Shown: piece by piece, positions 51,916 to 61,066 of the stretch
Layout of the letters: every line of letters starts with the position of its first letter
Numbering within the stretch: position 1 is the first letter of the stretch
NCBI GenBank assembly: GCA_046483285.1
Contig: JAWODN010000046.1
Location: forward strand, 14,448 to 78,447
Length of the DNA: 64,000 nucleotides
From: CAYRTV01 sp046483285
GTDB lineage: Bacteria > Acidobacteriota > Aminicenantia > Aminicenantales > Aminicenantaceae
Reading direction: 5' to 3'
Position numbers and translations under genes: made by a program
The notes under the pieces: generated by a model
The model's database searches: none
What the model saw: only the letters and a program-made list of their open reading frames with translations
Told to the model about the DNA's origin: nothing

Positions 51916-53193
51916 TCAAGCCGGATAAACAATTTTTCCGCCCACAATGGTCATTTCCGGAATCCCTTTTAAATCCATGCCGTGGAAAGGATTGTTCCGG
52001 CTTTTGGACAGGAAAGAATTGACGTTGACAGTCGTTTTCTTTCTTAAGTTCAAAATGGTTAAATCGGCATCAGCGCCTGCGCTTATCCGGCCCTTGTCAT
52101 TCAGCCCGAGGATTCGGGCTGGATTTGTGGAGATCAATTCCACGAACCGGAGCAATGAAATGATTTCTTTGCTGACCAGCCGGTCGAGACATAAAGAAAC
52201 CGCGGTTTCCAGACCGTTTATACCGAAAGGAGCCTGGTCGAATTCAACATCTTTCTCATCCGGTGAATGAGGGGCGTGATCCGTGGCCAAAACATCGATG
52301 GTGTGGTCCTTGAGAGCCTGCCGGAGAGCTTCCTGGTCTTTTCGGCTGCGCAGCGGAGGATTGACTTTAAGACTGGTGGAGAAACTTTCCAGTGAAGAGT
52401 CATCGAGGAATAAATGATGAGGGGTCACTTCACAGGTCACCGGAACCCCGCGTGATTTGGCTTCCCGTATTAAATTCACCGATCCGCAGGTGCTGACATG
52501 GGCGATATGCACGGGAGAACCTGTTTTTTCCGCCAGGATGATATCCCGGGCCACTATAACGTCCTCGGAGTAATCCGGTATTCCTTTCAAGCCTAAAAGA
52601 TATGAGGTGGGGCCTTCATTCATAACTCCGCGGTTACTGAGATTTAAATCCTCACAGTGATCGATAATCAAAGCCGTGATGGTTTTGCCGTACTCCAGGG
52701 CCCGCCGCATGATCTCACTGTTCCAGACAGGTTTTCCATCATCTGAAAACGCAACGGCTCCCGCGTTTCGAAGTTCAGCCATCTCAGTGAGGGCTTCCCC
52801 CTGGAATTTTTGAGTGACGGCGGCGATGGGGAATACATTGACGGAGGAATTTTTTCGGGCTTGAGAAAGAATAAATTCAGTGACGCCCGTGTTGTCGTTG
52901 GGAGGAGAGGTGTTGGGCATACAGGCGATGGATGTGAATCCTCCCTTGGCGGCCGCCGCTGCGCCCGTTTTTATGGTTTCTTTCTGTTCCTGGCCGGGTT
53001 CCCGGAGGTGGACATGCATATCGATAAATCCTGGAGCCACAACTTTTCGGGACGCATCAATGACCCGGGCGGACGGATCATTAATACGCGTCTCCACCCT
53101 AATGATTTTCTTTTTTTCGATCAATATATCCAGGGTGTCGTCGGTCCCGGAAGCGGGATCGATGACGCGCCCGTTTTTAATCAGGTATCTCAC
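51916..53193 (-). CDS. pyrC: Dihydroorotase
   Basis: 425 residues, class I type. Metal ligands in DMHVHLREPG (about 58), K-type/E position in FTSIACMPNTSP, HIAHVST (two His) and ATDHAPHSPDEK. GTG start with GGAGG 8 bases upstream, inside the pyrB 3' end (17-base overlap). Third step of UMP synthesis: cyclises carbamoyl-aspartate. Confidence 0.96.
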   Translation of the reverse strand: MRYLIKNGRVIDPASGTDDTLDILIEKKKIIRVETRINDPSARVIDASRKVVAPGFIDMHVHLREPGQEQKETIKTGAAAAAKGGFTSIACMPNTSPPNDNTGVTEFILSQARKNSSVNVFPIAAVTQKFQGEALTEMAELRNAGAVAFSDDGKPVWNSEIMRRALEYGKTITALIIDHCEDLNLSNRGVMNEGPTSYLLGLKGIPDYSEDVIVARDIILAEKTGSPVHIAHVSTCGSVNLIREAKSRGVPVTCEVTPHHLFLDDSSLESFSTSLKVNPPLRSRKDQEALRQALKDHTIDVLATDHAPHSPDEKDVEFDQAPFGINGLETAVSLCLDRLVSKEIISLLRFVELISTNPARILGLNDKGRISAGADADLTILNLRKKTTVNVNSFLSKSRNNPFHGMDLKGIPEMTIVGGKIVYPA

Positions 53194-54115
53194 TCTCTTT
53201 TCCTCCTAGTAATAAATAAAGAACAGCCATCCTTACGGCAATGCCGTTTTCGACTTGTTTAAGAATAACCGATGTGTGGGAATCTGCCAGATCAGCTGAG
53301 ATTTCCACTCCGCGGTTGATGGGACCGGGGTGCATGATAATGGCGTTTTTATCCGCTTTCTGAAATCGTTCCGGAGTCAATGTGAAAAGATTCCGGTATT
53401 CGCGCAGAGAGGGGAAATATTTTTGTTTTTGCCGTTCCATCTGAATTCTCAGCATCATTATAACGTCGGCGCCTTCAATGGCCCGGTCGAGGCTGTAATG
53501 AATTTCCCCACCCATTTGCGAAAAAAAACCCGGGACGAGGGAGGGAGGACCGGCCAGAATCACCCGGCTCCCCATTTTTTTCAGGAGGTGAAGATTGGAG
53601 CGGGCCACGCGGCTGTGCAGTATGTCTCCCACGATGACGACTTTCAATCCTTTGAAATCATTTTTTATCTGCCGTATGGTCAAAGCATCCAGCAGGGCTT
53701 GAGTGGGATGCTCGCGGGTCCCGTCTCCGGCATTTATAACATGAGACCGGCAGAAAGTGGTTAAAAAATGCGGAGTTCCGGAAGCGGAATGCCTGATAAT
53801 CAACGCATCTGTGTGCATGGCCTCCAAATTTAGAACCGTGTCTTTTAAGGATTCCCCCTTAACCGCGCTGCTGGTTGATTTGCTGAAGTTGGAGATGTCG
53901 GCGCTCAAGCGTTTAGCCGCTATTTCAAAAGAAGTCCGGGTTCTGGTGCTGGGTTCGAAAAACAGATTGACTATGCTTTTTCCTCTTAAAATGGGGACTT
54001 TTTTCACATCCCGCATAGATATTTCAGACAGGGATTCCGCTGTGTTAAGTATGTGGGTGATATGTTCGGGCTGCAGAGGCTGAATTCCGGTTAAATGTTT
54101 TTTATCAAAAGACAA
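53177..54115 (-). CDS. pyrB: Aspartate carbamoyltransferase catalytic subunit
   Basis: 312 residues. Carbamoyl-phosphate motif FFEPSTRTRTSFEIAAKRL (about 53-71), KGESLKDT, the HPTQALLD site and IVGDILHSRVARSN. TTG start with a strong SD (AGAGGAG, 7 bases). No pyrI regulatory subunit follows, so control is probably through PyrR. A TCTTA-AGTCCC-TAAGA hairpin sits just before the SD. Confidence 0.96.
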   Translation of the reverse strand: MSFDKKHLTGIQPLQPEHITHILNTAESLSEISMRDVKKVPILRGKSIVNLFFEPSTRTRTSFEIAAKRLSADISNFSKSTSSAVKGESLKDTVLNLEAMHTDALIIRHSASGTPHFLTTFCRSHVINAGDGTREHPTQALLDALTIRQIKNDFKGLKVVIVGDILHSRVARSNLHLLKKMGSRVILAGPPSLVPGFFSQMGGEIHYSLDRAIEGADVIMMLRIQMERQKQKYFPSLREYRNLFTLTPERFQKADKNAIIMHPGPINRGVEISADLADSHTSVILKQVENGIAVRMAVLYLLLGGKESEIPD

Positions 54116-54159
54116 TGTGATTCTCCTCTTAGGGACTTAAGATCCTGATGCCGGTGTTT

Positions 54160-54711
54160 TTAATTTATGCCTTCAGGTTCCACAATTTGAACTTCGTCTT
54201 TTTTGTCGATTTCTTTCAAATGGACCCTGACCTTTTCCCTGCGGGACGTTGGAAGAAATTTACCCACATAATCCGCACGAATAGGCAGTTCGCGGTGGCC
54301 CCTGTCAACAAAAACCATCAATTGGATAGTCTTGGGACGGCCCAAATCAACCAGGCTGTCCATAGCGGCGCGAATCGTTCTTCCAGTGAATAAAACATCA
54401 TCCACCAGCAGCACATCCTTTTCCGTAATAGAAAAGGTGATCTCTGTTTTTTTTACGGAATGCTGTTCCAGTTCGGAAAAGTCGTCCCGGTAAAGCGTGA
54501 TATCCAATACGCCCACCGGAACCTCGACGCCTTCGAATTCCTTTATTAAATTGGCAAGCCTGCGGGCGATGAAAACACCGCGCGTCCGGATTCCGATGAT
54601 TACCAGGTTTTTGAGGTCACGGTTTCTTTCCGTGATTTCTGTTGCCATTCTGTTGAATGCTCTTTTTATTTTGGGGGCATCCATAACCCGGGCTTTGATT
54701 TTATCCGCCAT
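54160..54711 (-). CDS. pyrR: Bifunctional pyr operon regulator / uracil phosphoribosyltransferase
   Basis: 183 residues. PRPP-binding motif VLLVDDVLFTGRTIRAA (about 98-114), IIGIRTRGVFIARRLA and the C-terminal YVGKFLPTSRREKVRVHL are typical of PyrR. It binds pyr mRNA in response to UMP and can convert uracil to UMP. First of pyrR-pyrB-pyrC-rnc; a clear PyrR-binding loop could not be recognised in the 89-base leader. SD GGAGAG. Confidence 0.95.
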   Translation of the reverse strand: MADKIKARVMDAPKIKRAFNRMATEITERNRDLKNLVIIGIRTRGVFIARRLANLIKEFEGVEVPVGVLDITLYRDDFSELEQHSVKKTEITFSITEKDVLLVDDVLFTGRTIRAAMDSLVDLGRPKTIQLMVFVDRGHRELPIRADYVGKFLPTSRREKVRVHLKEIDKKDEVQIVEPEGIN

Positions 54712-54800
54712 CTCTCACTCTCCTTGGTTTTTCCAATCAGACTGAATCCCTTGACTTGTTTTTGTCACTCATTAAAAAATGCAATATGCGGGTCTAAAAG

Positions 54801-55751
54801 TCAAGGAGAAACGGAGGATGCTTGTTCGAAATAGGTGCGGGCGGATTGAAGGTCCTTGCGGATTTGTTTTCGCAGCGCCTCAGGGTTCTGGAAACATTTT
54901 TCATTCCTGATTTTTTTTAGGATTTCCACTGTCATGTGTTTTCCGTATAGCGGAGAATCGATATCAGTGAGATATGTTTCGACATTCAGGTGATTCTTCC
55001 TGTGATTGCCGGGATGAAAAGTAGGGCGGGTCCCGATATTGGTTAAAGAAGGATGATTTTTTCCATTGAAACGGCTGCGGGATATAAAAACCCCCGGGGG
55101 CAGGATTTCATTTTCCGGAAGAAGATTGGCTGTGGGGAAACCAAGCATGCGGCCCCGGGAATGTCCCTTTATCACTCTGCCGCGTATGGAATACGGTTTG
55201 CCCAAAAAGAGGTTGGCCTTTTCGATTTGACCGGCGTGCAGATACCGGCGGATGGCGCTGCTGCTGACTGGCTCATCATTCAGCTTGACTGGGCCGACAG
55301 AATGAACGCAGATATTAAAAAAAGAGGCTGATTTTTTTAAAGAGTCCGTGTCTCCGCTCCGGTTTTTTCCGAATTTGAAATTGCTTCCGACAATAACATG
55401 TTGAGCCCGGAGATTTTTATGTAAAATATTTTCAACGAAATCAGAGGGGGCGGTGGCCGCAAAATCTTTATCAAAAGGAATGACCAGAGCGATGTCGATT
55501 TGAAATGAGGCGATATCATCCAACCGCTGGTTCAAGGTTTGAATAAGCTGAATTTTTTGCGGATGAATCATTTTTCCGGGGTGGGGAAAAAAAGTGACCG
55601 CCAGGGAGGAGACCTTGTGCTTTTGAGAAATATCCAAAAGGCGTTTGAAAATGTGCTGATGTCCGGCATGGACTCCATCAAAATTGCCGATAGCCGCAGC
55701 AGTCGGTTTTTCAAAGGAAGGAAGGTCGTTTAAATTGAGATAAATTTCCAT
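54801..55751 (-). CDS. ribF: Bifunctional riboflavin kinase / FAD synthetase
   Basis: 316 residues. N-terminal FMN adenylyltransferase with AIGNFDGVHAGHQ (about 20-32) and FKFGKNRSGD; the middle VSSSAIRRYLHAGQIEKANLFLG; C-terminal kinase domain (RVIKGHSRGRMLGFPTANLLP, PSLTNIGTRPTF, PLYGKHMTVEIL). Makes FMN and FAD, needed by the several flavoproteins here. About 60 bases downstream of DUF1844 with a terminator between. Confidence 0.95.
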   Translation of the reverse strand: MEIYLNLNDLPSFEKPTAAAIGNFDGVHAGHQHIFKRLLDISQKHKVSSLAVTFFPHPGKMIHPQKIQLIQTLNQRLDDIASFQIDIALVIPFDKDFAATAPSDFVENILHKNLRAQHVIVGSNFKFGKNRSGDTDSLKKSASFFNICVHSVGPVKLNDEPVSSSAIRRYLHAGQIEKANLFLGKPYSIRGRVIKGHSRGRMLGFPTANLLPENEILPPGVFISRSRFNGKNHPSLTNIGTRPTFHPGNHRKNHLNVETYLTDIDSPLYGKHMTVEILKKIRNEKCFQNPEALRKQIRKDLQSARTYFEQASSVSP

Positions 55752-55780
55752 TATTGGAGAGCTGCGTCCATGCAGAAATC

Positions 55781-55807
55781 AAAAAAAACCGGAGATTTGT
55801 CATCCGG
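55781..55807 (-). terminator. Probable terminator between DUF1844 and ribF
   Basis: Minus strand CCGGA, 9-base loop, TCCGG, then eight T residues (A-run at 55781-55788). The stem is short, so partial read-through into ribF is possible. Confidence 0.6.
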
Positions 55808-55812
55808 ATTCA

Positions 55813-56109
55813 TCAGGACTTGACCGAGTCGATGGTTTCAATATAAATATTTTTGAGCTGGCTCAGAGCGTCGTTAAGCACTTTTTCTTCCTGTTCATCC
55901 AGGTTTCCTTCGGTTTTTTCTTTAAGAAGGTCCAGCAAATCGATAAGACGTTTAGCCAGTTCAATATTGATGTCATCCTTTTTCTGAGTTACCGGATTGG
56001 AGATTTGTCCCAGCTTGACCATGGCCTGGGTATAAAAAGGAAGCATCAAGGAACCAAAATCAAGAGGGGGGATGATATCTTTTCGGGGACCTGTGTTTTT
56101 ATCACTCAT
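55813..56109 (-). CDS. DUF1844 family protein
   Basis: 98 residues. PPLDFGSLMLPFYTQAMVKLG is the hallmark of DUF1844, followed by KKDDINIELAKRLIDLLDLL and EEKVLNDALSQLKNIYI. Small helical cytosolic protein of unknown role, common in Aminicenantes, Acidobacteria and deltaproteobacteria-like groups. Divergent from mazG. Confidence 0.9.
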   Translation of the reverse strand: MSDKNTGPRKDIIPPLDFGSLMLPFYTQAMVKLGQISNPVTQKKDDINIELAKRLIDLLDLLKEKTEGNLDEQEEKVLNDALSQLKNIYIETIDSVKS

Positions 56110-56135
56110 TTATTATCCTGCGGCATTTAAGCCGT

Positions 56136-56164
56136 TTGGCTATTCGGGAAGAAAATAATACAAT
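56136..56164 (+). promoter_or_regulatory. Promoter of mazG
   Basis: TTGGCT (56136-56141), 17-base spacer, TACAAT (56159-56164), about 30 bases before the ATG. Confidence 0.5.
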
Positions 56165-56193
56165 ATTGTTTTATCAAATTCAAGGAGCCTTTT

Positions 56194-56985
56194 ATGGATG
56201 ATGCCCAAACAGCGGGACGGAAATTTTCTGAACTTATCCGTATTATAGACCGGCTGCGGGGAGAACAAGGATGCCCCTGGGACAGGAAACAAACCGCCCG
56301 GACTCTTGTGAATTTTTTTCTAGAGGAAGTGTATGAAGCGGTTGATGCCGTCGTCACCGAATCAACCATGGATTTGAAAGAGGAATTGGGCGACGTTTTG
56401 ATGGAAATTGTTTTTTTAGCCAGGATTTATAAAGAAAAGGGACAAATGACCATGACGGAAGTGGTTGAGGGCATCAACCGGAAAATGATTCACCGGCACC
56501 CTCATGTTTTCGAAGAGCAAAAGAAATTATCCACTGCCGGAGAAGTGAGGGATGAGTGGAACCGGCGGAAAAAAAAGGATAAGTCCCGGCGTTCGCTGCT
56601 GGATGGGATCCCCCGTCATACTCCGGCTTTGCTGGAAGCCTTTCAAGTCGGTTCAAGAGCAGCTGCATATGGATTTGATTGGGAAAATGCAGAGAAGGTG
56701 TTAGAAAAAGCGAAGGAAGAGTGGCATGAAATGGAAGCCGCTGTGAAGGCGCGGGACCGGAGTAAAACGGCGGAAGAATTGGGCGACCTTTTTTTCGCAT
56801 TAGCCCAAACTTCCAGGCATTTGAAAATCAATCCTGAAGTCGCATTAAAAAGAGCGAACCTGAAATTTATGAGGCGGTTTCAATATATCGAAAAAAAACT
56901 CCATGAAAAAAATAAAGACCTTGAAGAGGCCGGCCTGGAGGAAATGGAAGCATTATGGCTTGAATCAAAGTCCTGTTTAGACTAA
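56194..56985 (+). CDS. mazG: Nucleoside triphosphate pyrophosphohydrolase
   Basis: 263 residues, double-domain MazG. First domain: LRGEQGCPWDRKQTARTLVN and EEVYEAVDAV, ELGDVLMEIVFLARI with the EExxE...ExxD metal motif; IHRHPHVFEE follows. Second domain: WHEMEAAVKARDRSKTAEELGDLFFALAQ. Hydrolyses NTPs to NMPs, cleaning the pool of aberrant nucleotides. AAGGAG lies 7 bases before the ATG. Confidence 0.96.
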   Translation: MDDAQTAGRKFSELIRIIDRLRGEQGCPWDRKQTARTLVNFFLEEVYEAVDAVVTESTMDLKEELGDVLMEIVFLARIYKEKGQMTMTEVVEGINRKMIHRHPHVFEEQKKLSTAGEVRDEWNRRKKKDKSRRSLLDGIPRHTPALLEAFQVGSRAAAYGFDWENAEKVLEKAKEEWHEMEAAVKARDRSKTAEELGDLFFALAQTSRHLKINPEVALKRANLKFMRRFQYIEKKLHEKNKDLEEAGLEEMEALWLESKSCLD

Positions 56986-56990
56986 CCCGT

Positions 56991-58134
56991 TCAGCTTGAA
57001 TGCGAACCATTCATCCGGCCCGGATTTTGCTTGCGCTGAATCAGGCCGGCTTTGATAAATGGGTCCAAATCACCGTCAAGAACACGGTCCACATCGCCGG
57101 TCTCGACTCCGGTCCGGAGGTCTTTAATCATTTGATAGGGATGAAGGACATAAGACCGGATTTGATTGCCCCAGGCGATTTCGGATTTGGCGTCTTCCAG
57201 TTTTTCCAGTTTTTCGTTTTGTTTTCTTTTTTCCAGTTCATAAAGCCGGGATTTCAGCACTTTTAAAGCCGCAGCTTTATTTTTGTGCTGGGATCTTTCA
57301 TTCTGGCATTGCACCACGATTCCGGTAGGAAGGTGGGTGATGCGCACAGCGGAGTCCGTCACATTGACATGCTGGCCGCCGCGCCCGGACGCCCGGTAGG
57401 TGTCGATTCGAAGCTCATCCTGTGAAATTTCGAGTTGGATATCTTCTTCAATTTCCGGATATACGAAAACCGCCGCAAAGGAGGTGTGGCGCCTTTTATT
57501 GGCGTCGAACGGTGAGATGCGCACCAAACGGTGAACCCCGCTCTCCAGGCGTAAAGTTCCATACGCATAATCTCCGCTTATGTGCAAGGTGGCGCTTTTA
57601 ATTCCGGCTTCTTCACCTGGAGAGACATCCAGGATTTTGGTTTTGAATTCCTTTCTTTCAGAGAAACGAAGATACATGCGCAGAAGCATTTCCGACCAGT
57701 CCTGGGATTCAGTGCCTCCGGCCCCCGGATGAATGGTCAGGATGGCGTTGAAGGAGTCTTCTTTTTCTGTGAAGAGTGTTTTTAATTGGGCGTCTTCTAA
57801 TTTTTGTGAAAATTCCTTGAGAACCGACTCCAAATCACTGCGAACATTCTCACCTTCATCGCTGAGCTCTAAAACAACCTCCAATTCATCTTTGCTTTCC
57901 TGCAGCATATCGAATAAGGCCAGGCTGTTTTCCAGCCGCTTTTTTTTCTGTTGAAGGTGTTGAAGTTTTTTTTGATCTTCCCAGTGTTCAGGAGACGCCA
58001 GGTCAGCCTCAACTTCTTTTAAACGGGATCTTTTTTTCTCCAGGTCAAAGATAACCTCTGAGTTCTTCAAATTTATTGAATAATTCTTTCGATTGTTCTT
58101 TTAAATCCGATAAACTTTTTGACGTATCGTTCAT
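56991..58134 (-). CDS. prfB: Peptide chain release factor 2 with programmed +1 frameshift
   Basis: Two overlapping frames joined by +1 shift: 58134-58048 (29 codons, MNDTSKSLSD ... RGYL) then 58046-56991 (351 codons plus stop), skipping T58047, total 380 residues. The site reads CTC AGA GGT TAT CTT TGA C: an SD-like AGAGG, slippery CTT, in-frame TGA followed by C, as in most bacterial prfB genes. After the shift the product continues DLEKKRSR. RF2 motifs are the codon-reading SPF (VRISPFDANKR) and GGQ (RASGRGGQHVN). SD AGGTG lies 6 bases before the true ATG, which overlaps the lnt stop as ATGA. RF2 limits its own synthesis by terminating at the TGA. Confidence 0.97.
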
Positions 58135-59705
58135 TTTTTCACCTTTTTTCCGGCATTGCGGTTTGAAAAAAACAGGGAAAGAATAAGGAATAATGCGGTT
58201 ATTGTCAAGCTGAGGCAGGAAAGCCAATCTCCGAAACGGACATAGGGGGATTGATCCTTATTTATGGCTATCCGGGCGTTTAAAAAAGCTTGGGTGTTCA
58301 AACCGGTTCTGGACAGAATCCTTCCGGTGGGGGCTATAACTCCGCTGACTCCAGTGGTGGCGGCTCTCAACAGATAACGCCGGTTTTCCACGGCCCGGAT
58401 CACGGCGATGGCGAAATGCTGATAAGGAGCGGAGCTGGTGCCGTACCAGCCGTCATTGGTGATTGTGACCAGGAATCCGGCTCCCCGTTGTGTGAATTTT
58501 CTGACTAAACCCGGGAAAATGATTTCATAGCATATCGGCGAACCGAATTCATGGCCGTTGAACTTGTGAAGCCGCAGCTCTTGGCCGGGAGTGAGTTCCC
58601 CGATGGCGTGGGTGAAGGTGGAGAGGAATCCGAATATGAATTTATAAGGCGTGTATTCGCCGAAAGGGACCAGATGCGTTTTATAATAAGAGCTGAGCGA
58701 AAGATCGGGACTCACACAGACGGCGGCATTATAATATTCCGTTTCCCCGCCGGCGGATGAGGACTCATTGCTTCCCACCAGAAGAGTGCATCCGGTTTTT
58801 TGAACAAAATCAAACAAACGGCGGGACAGCAGGGGGTAAATTCCAAAATCGCAGGTGAAACAAAGAGGAACGGATAATTCCGGCCAGACAATTAAATCGG
58901 CGCCCTCTTCATAAGCCCGCCGGCTGAGTTCCAGGTGGCGGTTGAAAAGGCTCATGAAACGGCCGGTATCGACGGCCGAAAAATCAGTCGCAGCCGGAGT
59001 GTTGCCTTGAACAACGGCCCCGTTGAAAGTGACTTCATCGGCCTGCCTGCTGTTGATACTCAAATATCCTCCGGTATGCACGGCCAAAAGGAGCCCCAAG
59101 GGCAGGAGAAGAAGCCTGGGTTTTTTTTTTAATGCACTCAAACATATCAAGCTTTGAAAAAGAATTATGGTCAAAGATAACCCGTAAACTCCGGTGACGG
59201 AGGCCAATTGAATGAAATAAAGATTAAATGCCTGGCTGTTCCCTAAAAGTCCCCAGGGGAAGCCGGTGAATAAATGGGTGAGAATATATTCCGTGGTCAC
59301 CCAAAGGAACGGTGCGAGCAGGTAGGCCTTCAGGGCGAATTTTTTTTTCACCAGGGCGAAAGACCATGCGAATAAACCCCAAAACAGCCCTAAAAAAAGA
59401 CCAAACAACAGGTAAATCATAACGCTGAAAACCGGTGACAAACCTCCGTAATAAGCTGGAACAGCGGGAATCCAATAAAGCAGGACCGCGTAAAAAAAGA
59501 ATCCTGCGATCGTCCCCCGCATAAAAGCTTGACGGGAAGACCACCGGGATAAAAGCAGCAAAAAGGGGATCAGCGCCACCCAGGCCAAAAAAAAGAGATT
59601 GAATTTGGGAAAAGCGGCCGCGGCTGCGGCTCCGCTTGCGCAGATTAAAAGCCAATCACTCAATCTGTTTTTTAAAATAATGATAGAGCGGCGGTTTTCT
59701 GTCAT
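58131..59705 (-). CDS. lnt: Apolipoprotein N-acyltransferase
   Basis: 524 residues. N-terminal membrane helices (six, to about 215) and a CN-hydrolase (nitrilase-fold) periplasmic domain with catalytic Glu in VWPELSVPL (about 272), Lys in SSYYKTHLVPFGEY (about 338) and Cys in GSPICYEIIFP (about 394); a final helix at about 495-515. It puts the third acyl chain on outer-membrane lipoproteins, implying a diderm cell. 36 bases after the SPOR gene. Confidence 0.95.
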   Translation of the reverse strand: MTENRRSIIILKNRLSDWLLICASGAAAAAAFPKFNLFFLAWVALIPFLLLLSRWSSRQAFMRGTIAGFFFYAVLLYWIPAVPAYYGGLSPVFSVMIYLLFGLFLGLFWGLFAWSFALVKKKFALKAYLLAPFLWVTTEYILTHLFTGFPWGLLGNSQAFNLYFIQLASVTGVYGLSLTIILFQSLICLSALKKKPRLLLLPLGLLLAVHTGGYLSINSRQADEVTFNGAVVQGNTPAATDFSAVDTGRFMSLFNRHLELSRRAYEEGADLIVWPELSVPLCFTCDFGIYPLLSRRLFDFVQKTGCTLLVGSNESSSAGGETEYYNAAVCVSPDLSLSSYYKTHLVPFGEYTPYKFIFGFLSTFTHAIGELTPGQELRLHKFNGHEFGSPICYEIIFPGLVRKFTQRGAGFLVTITNDGWYGTSSAPYQHFAIAVIRAVENRRYLLRAATTGVSGVIAPTGRILSRTGLNTQAFLNARIAINKDQSPYVRFGDWLSCLSLTITALFLILSLFFSNRNAGKKVKK

Positions 59706-59741
59706 GAGCCAGGATGGAAATTTTAAAATTCCGGAAGATGG

Positions 59742-60293
59742 CTATTCTTGGACAATGAAATAATCCGCGCTCTTTTTATTTTGATCACGGGCCAGCCGCT
59801 GGATGATTTGTTCGGCATTTTCACGGTTTTCATAGCCGCCCACCCGGACCCGAAACAACCGGCGGTCTCCAGAAGAAGGCTCAACCACCAAAGCGGGGTA
59901 ACCCAGTTGCTTGAGGGAATCCACCTCTTTTTGAGCGTTCGACCGGTCCGAGTACGCACCGACTTGTATATAATAAAGTTCGCCTCCGGATTGAACCGGA
60001 ACCGGTTTTGTCTTCACGGCTTCGGGCTTTTCGGTGCGCTGTTCCTGGGCTTGCTTATGAGACTCGATTTCCTCGCTGATCGGATCCGCAGGTTCAGGGA
60101 TAACCGGTTTTTTTTCGGTAACCTGTTCAATGGACTGGGTGGGGTATGGGGTGGATTCCTCGATTTCGAACTGTTTTTTTCCCACTGAAACCCCCAGCAA
60201 AAACACCACCACTCCTAAAACGAGAACCGCCATGAAAATAAAAATCAGCATGGAGCTGGATATCTGAATTTCCCGGTAATCTTTATTCCTCAT
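59742..60293 (-). CDS. SPOR-domain membrane protein
   Basis: 183 residues from the ATG at 60293 (MRNKDYREIQ); a GTG at 60299 adds two residues. One membrane helix (MLIFIFMAVLVLGVVVFLLG, about 15-34), a Pro/Glu/Lys-rich linker, and a C-terminal SPOR domain at about 105-183 (LYYIQVGAYSDRSNAQKEV ... LFRVRVGGYENRENAEQII). SPOR domains bind denuded peptidoglycan at division sites. The start overlaps the end of the slipin gene. Confidence 0.88.
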   Translation of the reverse strand: MRNKDYREIQISSSMLIFIFMAVLVLGVVVFLLGVSVGKKQFEIEESTPYPTQSIEQVTEKKPVIPEPADPISEEIESHKQAQEQRTEKPEAVKTKPVPVQSGGELYYIQVGAYSDRSNAQKEVDSLKQLGYPALVVEPSSGDRRLFRVRVGGYENRENAEQIIQRLARDQNKKSADYFIVQE

Positions 60294-61056
60294 CTTCACT
60301 GCCTGTGTTTGATTGTTTCTTCATAAAAGACGTTATAAAGTCAATCGGAAGCGGAAAGACAATGGTGGAATTTTTCTCCGCTGCAATTTCAGATAACGTG
60401 CCCAAAAACCTTAACTGCAGGGCCTGGGGATTTTTGGAAAGGATGGCCGCGGCTTGGGTGAGTTTTTCCGAAGCCTGGAATTCACCCTGTGCGTGAATGA
60501 CCTTGCCCCGCCTTTCCCGTTCGGCTTCCGCCTGCCTGGCGATAGCCCGGATCATATTCTCCGGAAGGTCCACATGTTTAACTTCCACCAGCTGGACCTT
60601 GATTCCCCACGGGTCGGTGTGTTTATCAATGATTTCCTGCAGCTGATTGTTCAATTTTTCTCTTTCGGAAAGCAGCTCATCCAAATCCGCTTCACCCAGG
60701 ACGCTTCTCAAAGTGGTTTGAGCCAGTTGGGAAGTGGCAAACAGGTAATCCTCCACCGAGACGACGGATCTCATGGGTTCCATGACCCGGAAATAAACCA
60801 CCGCGTTGACTTTAACTGTGACATTATCGCGGGTGATGACATCCTGCGAGGGAACGTCCATGGTGACAACCCGGAGACTGATGCGAACCATCCGGTCGAT
60901 AGGGGGGAATACAAATATCAATCCCGGACCCTTGGGCTTGTCCAGAACCCGGCCCAGACGGAAAATGACGCCCCGTTCATATTCTTTCAGAATCTTAATG
61001 GCATTCAGTAGGTATAATACGACAAGACCAATGACGATCACCGGAAAAGTTAGCAT
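60283..61056 (-). CDS. Slipin/SPFH (band 7) membrane protein
   Basis: 257 residues. N-terminal hydrophobic hairpin (LTFPVIVIGLVVLYLLNAI) then the band 7 domain: YERGVIFRLGRV, GPGLIFVFPPIDRMVRISLR, MDVPSQDVITRDNVTVKVNAVVY-type strand, and helical VKHVDLPENMIRAIARQAEAERERR. SPFH/slipin genes often sit next to nfeD, as here (10 bases downstream of it). Probably a membrane-microdomain complex with NfeD. Confidence 0.94.
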   Translation of the reverse strand: MLTFPVIVIGLVVLYLLNAIKILKEYERGVIFRLGRVLDKPKGPGLIFVFPPIDRMVRISLRVVTMDVPSQDVITRDNVTVKVNAVVYFRVMEPMRSVVSVEDYLFATSQLAQTTLRSVLGEADLDELLSEREKLNNQLQEIIDKHTDPWGIKVQLVEVKHVDLPENMIRAIARQAEAERERRGKVIHAQGEFQASEKLTQAAAILSKNPQALQLRFLGTLSEIAAEKNSTIVFPLPIDFITSFMKKQSNTGSEDEE

Positions 61057-61066
61057 AGTCTCCTCC

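Noticed and set aside
54712..54800. PyrR attenuator in the pyrR leader
   Set aside because: No sequence matching the PyrR-binding loop with an adjacent terminator could be found in this 89-base gap.
58045..58227. Separate 60-residue gene before prfB
   Set aside because: Its last 29 codons are the frame-0 start of prfB before the programmed frameshift; the rest overlaps lnt.
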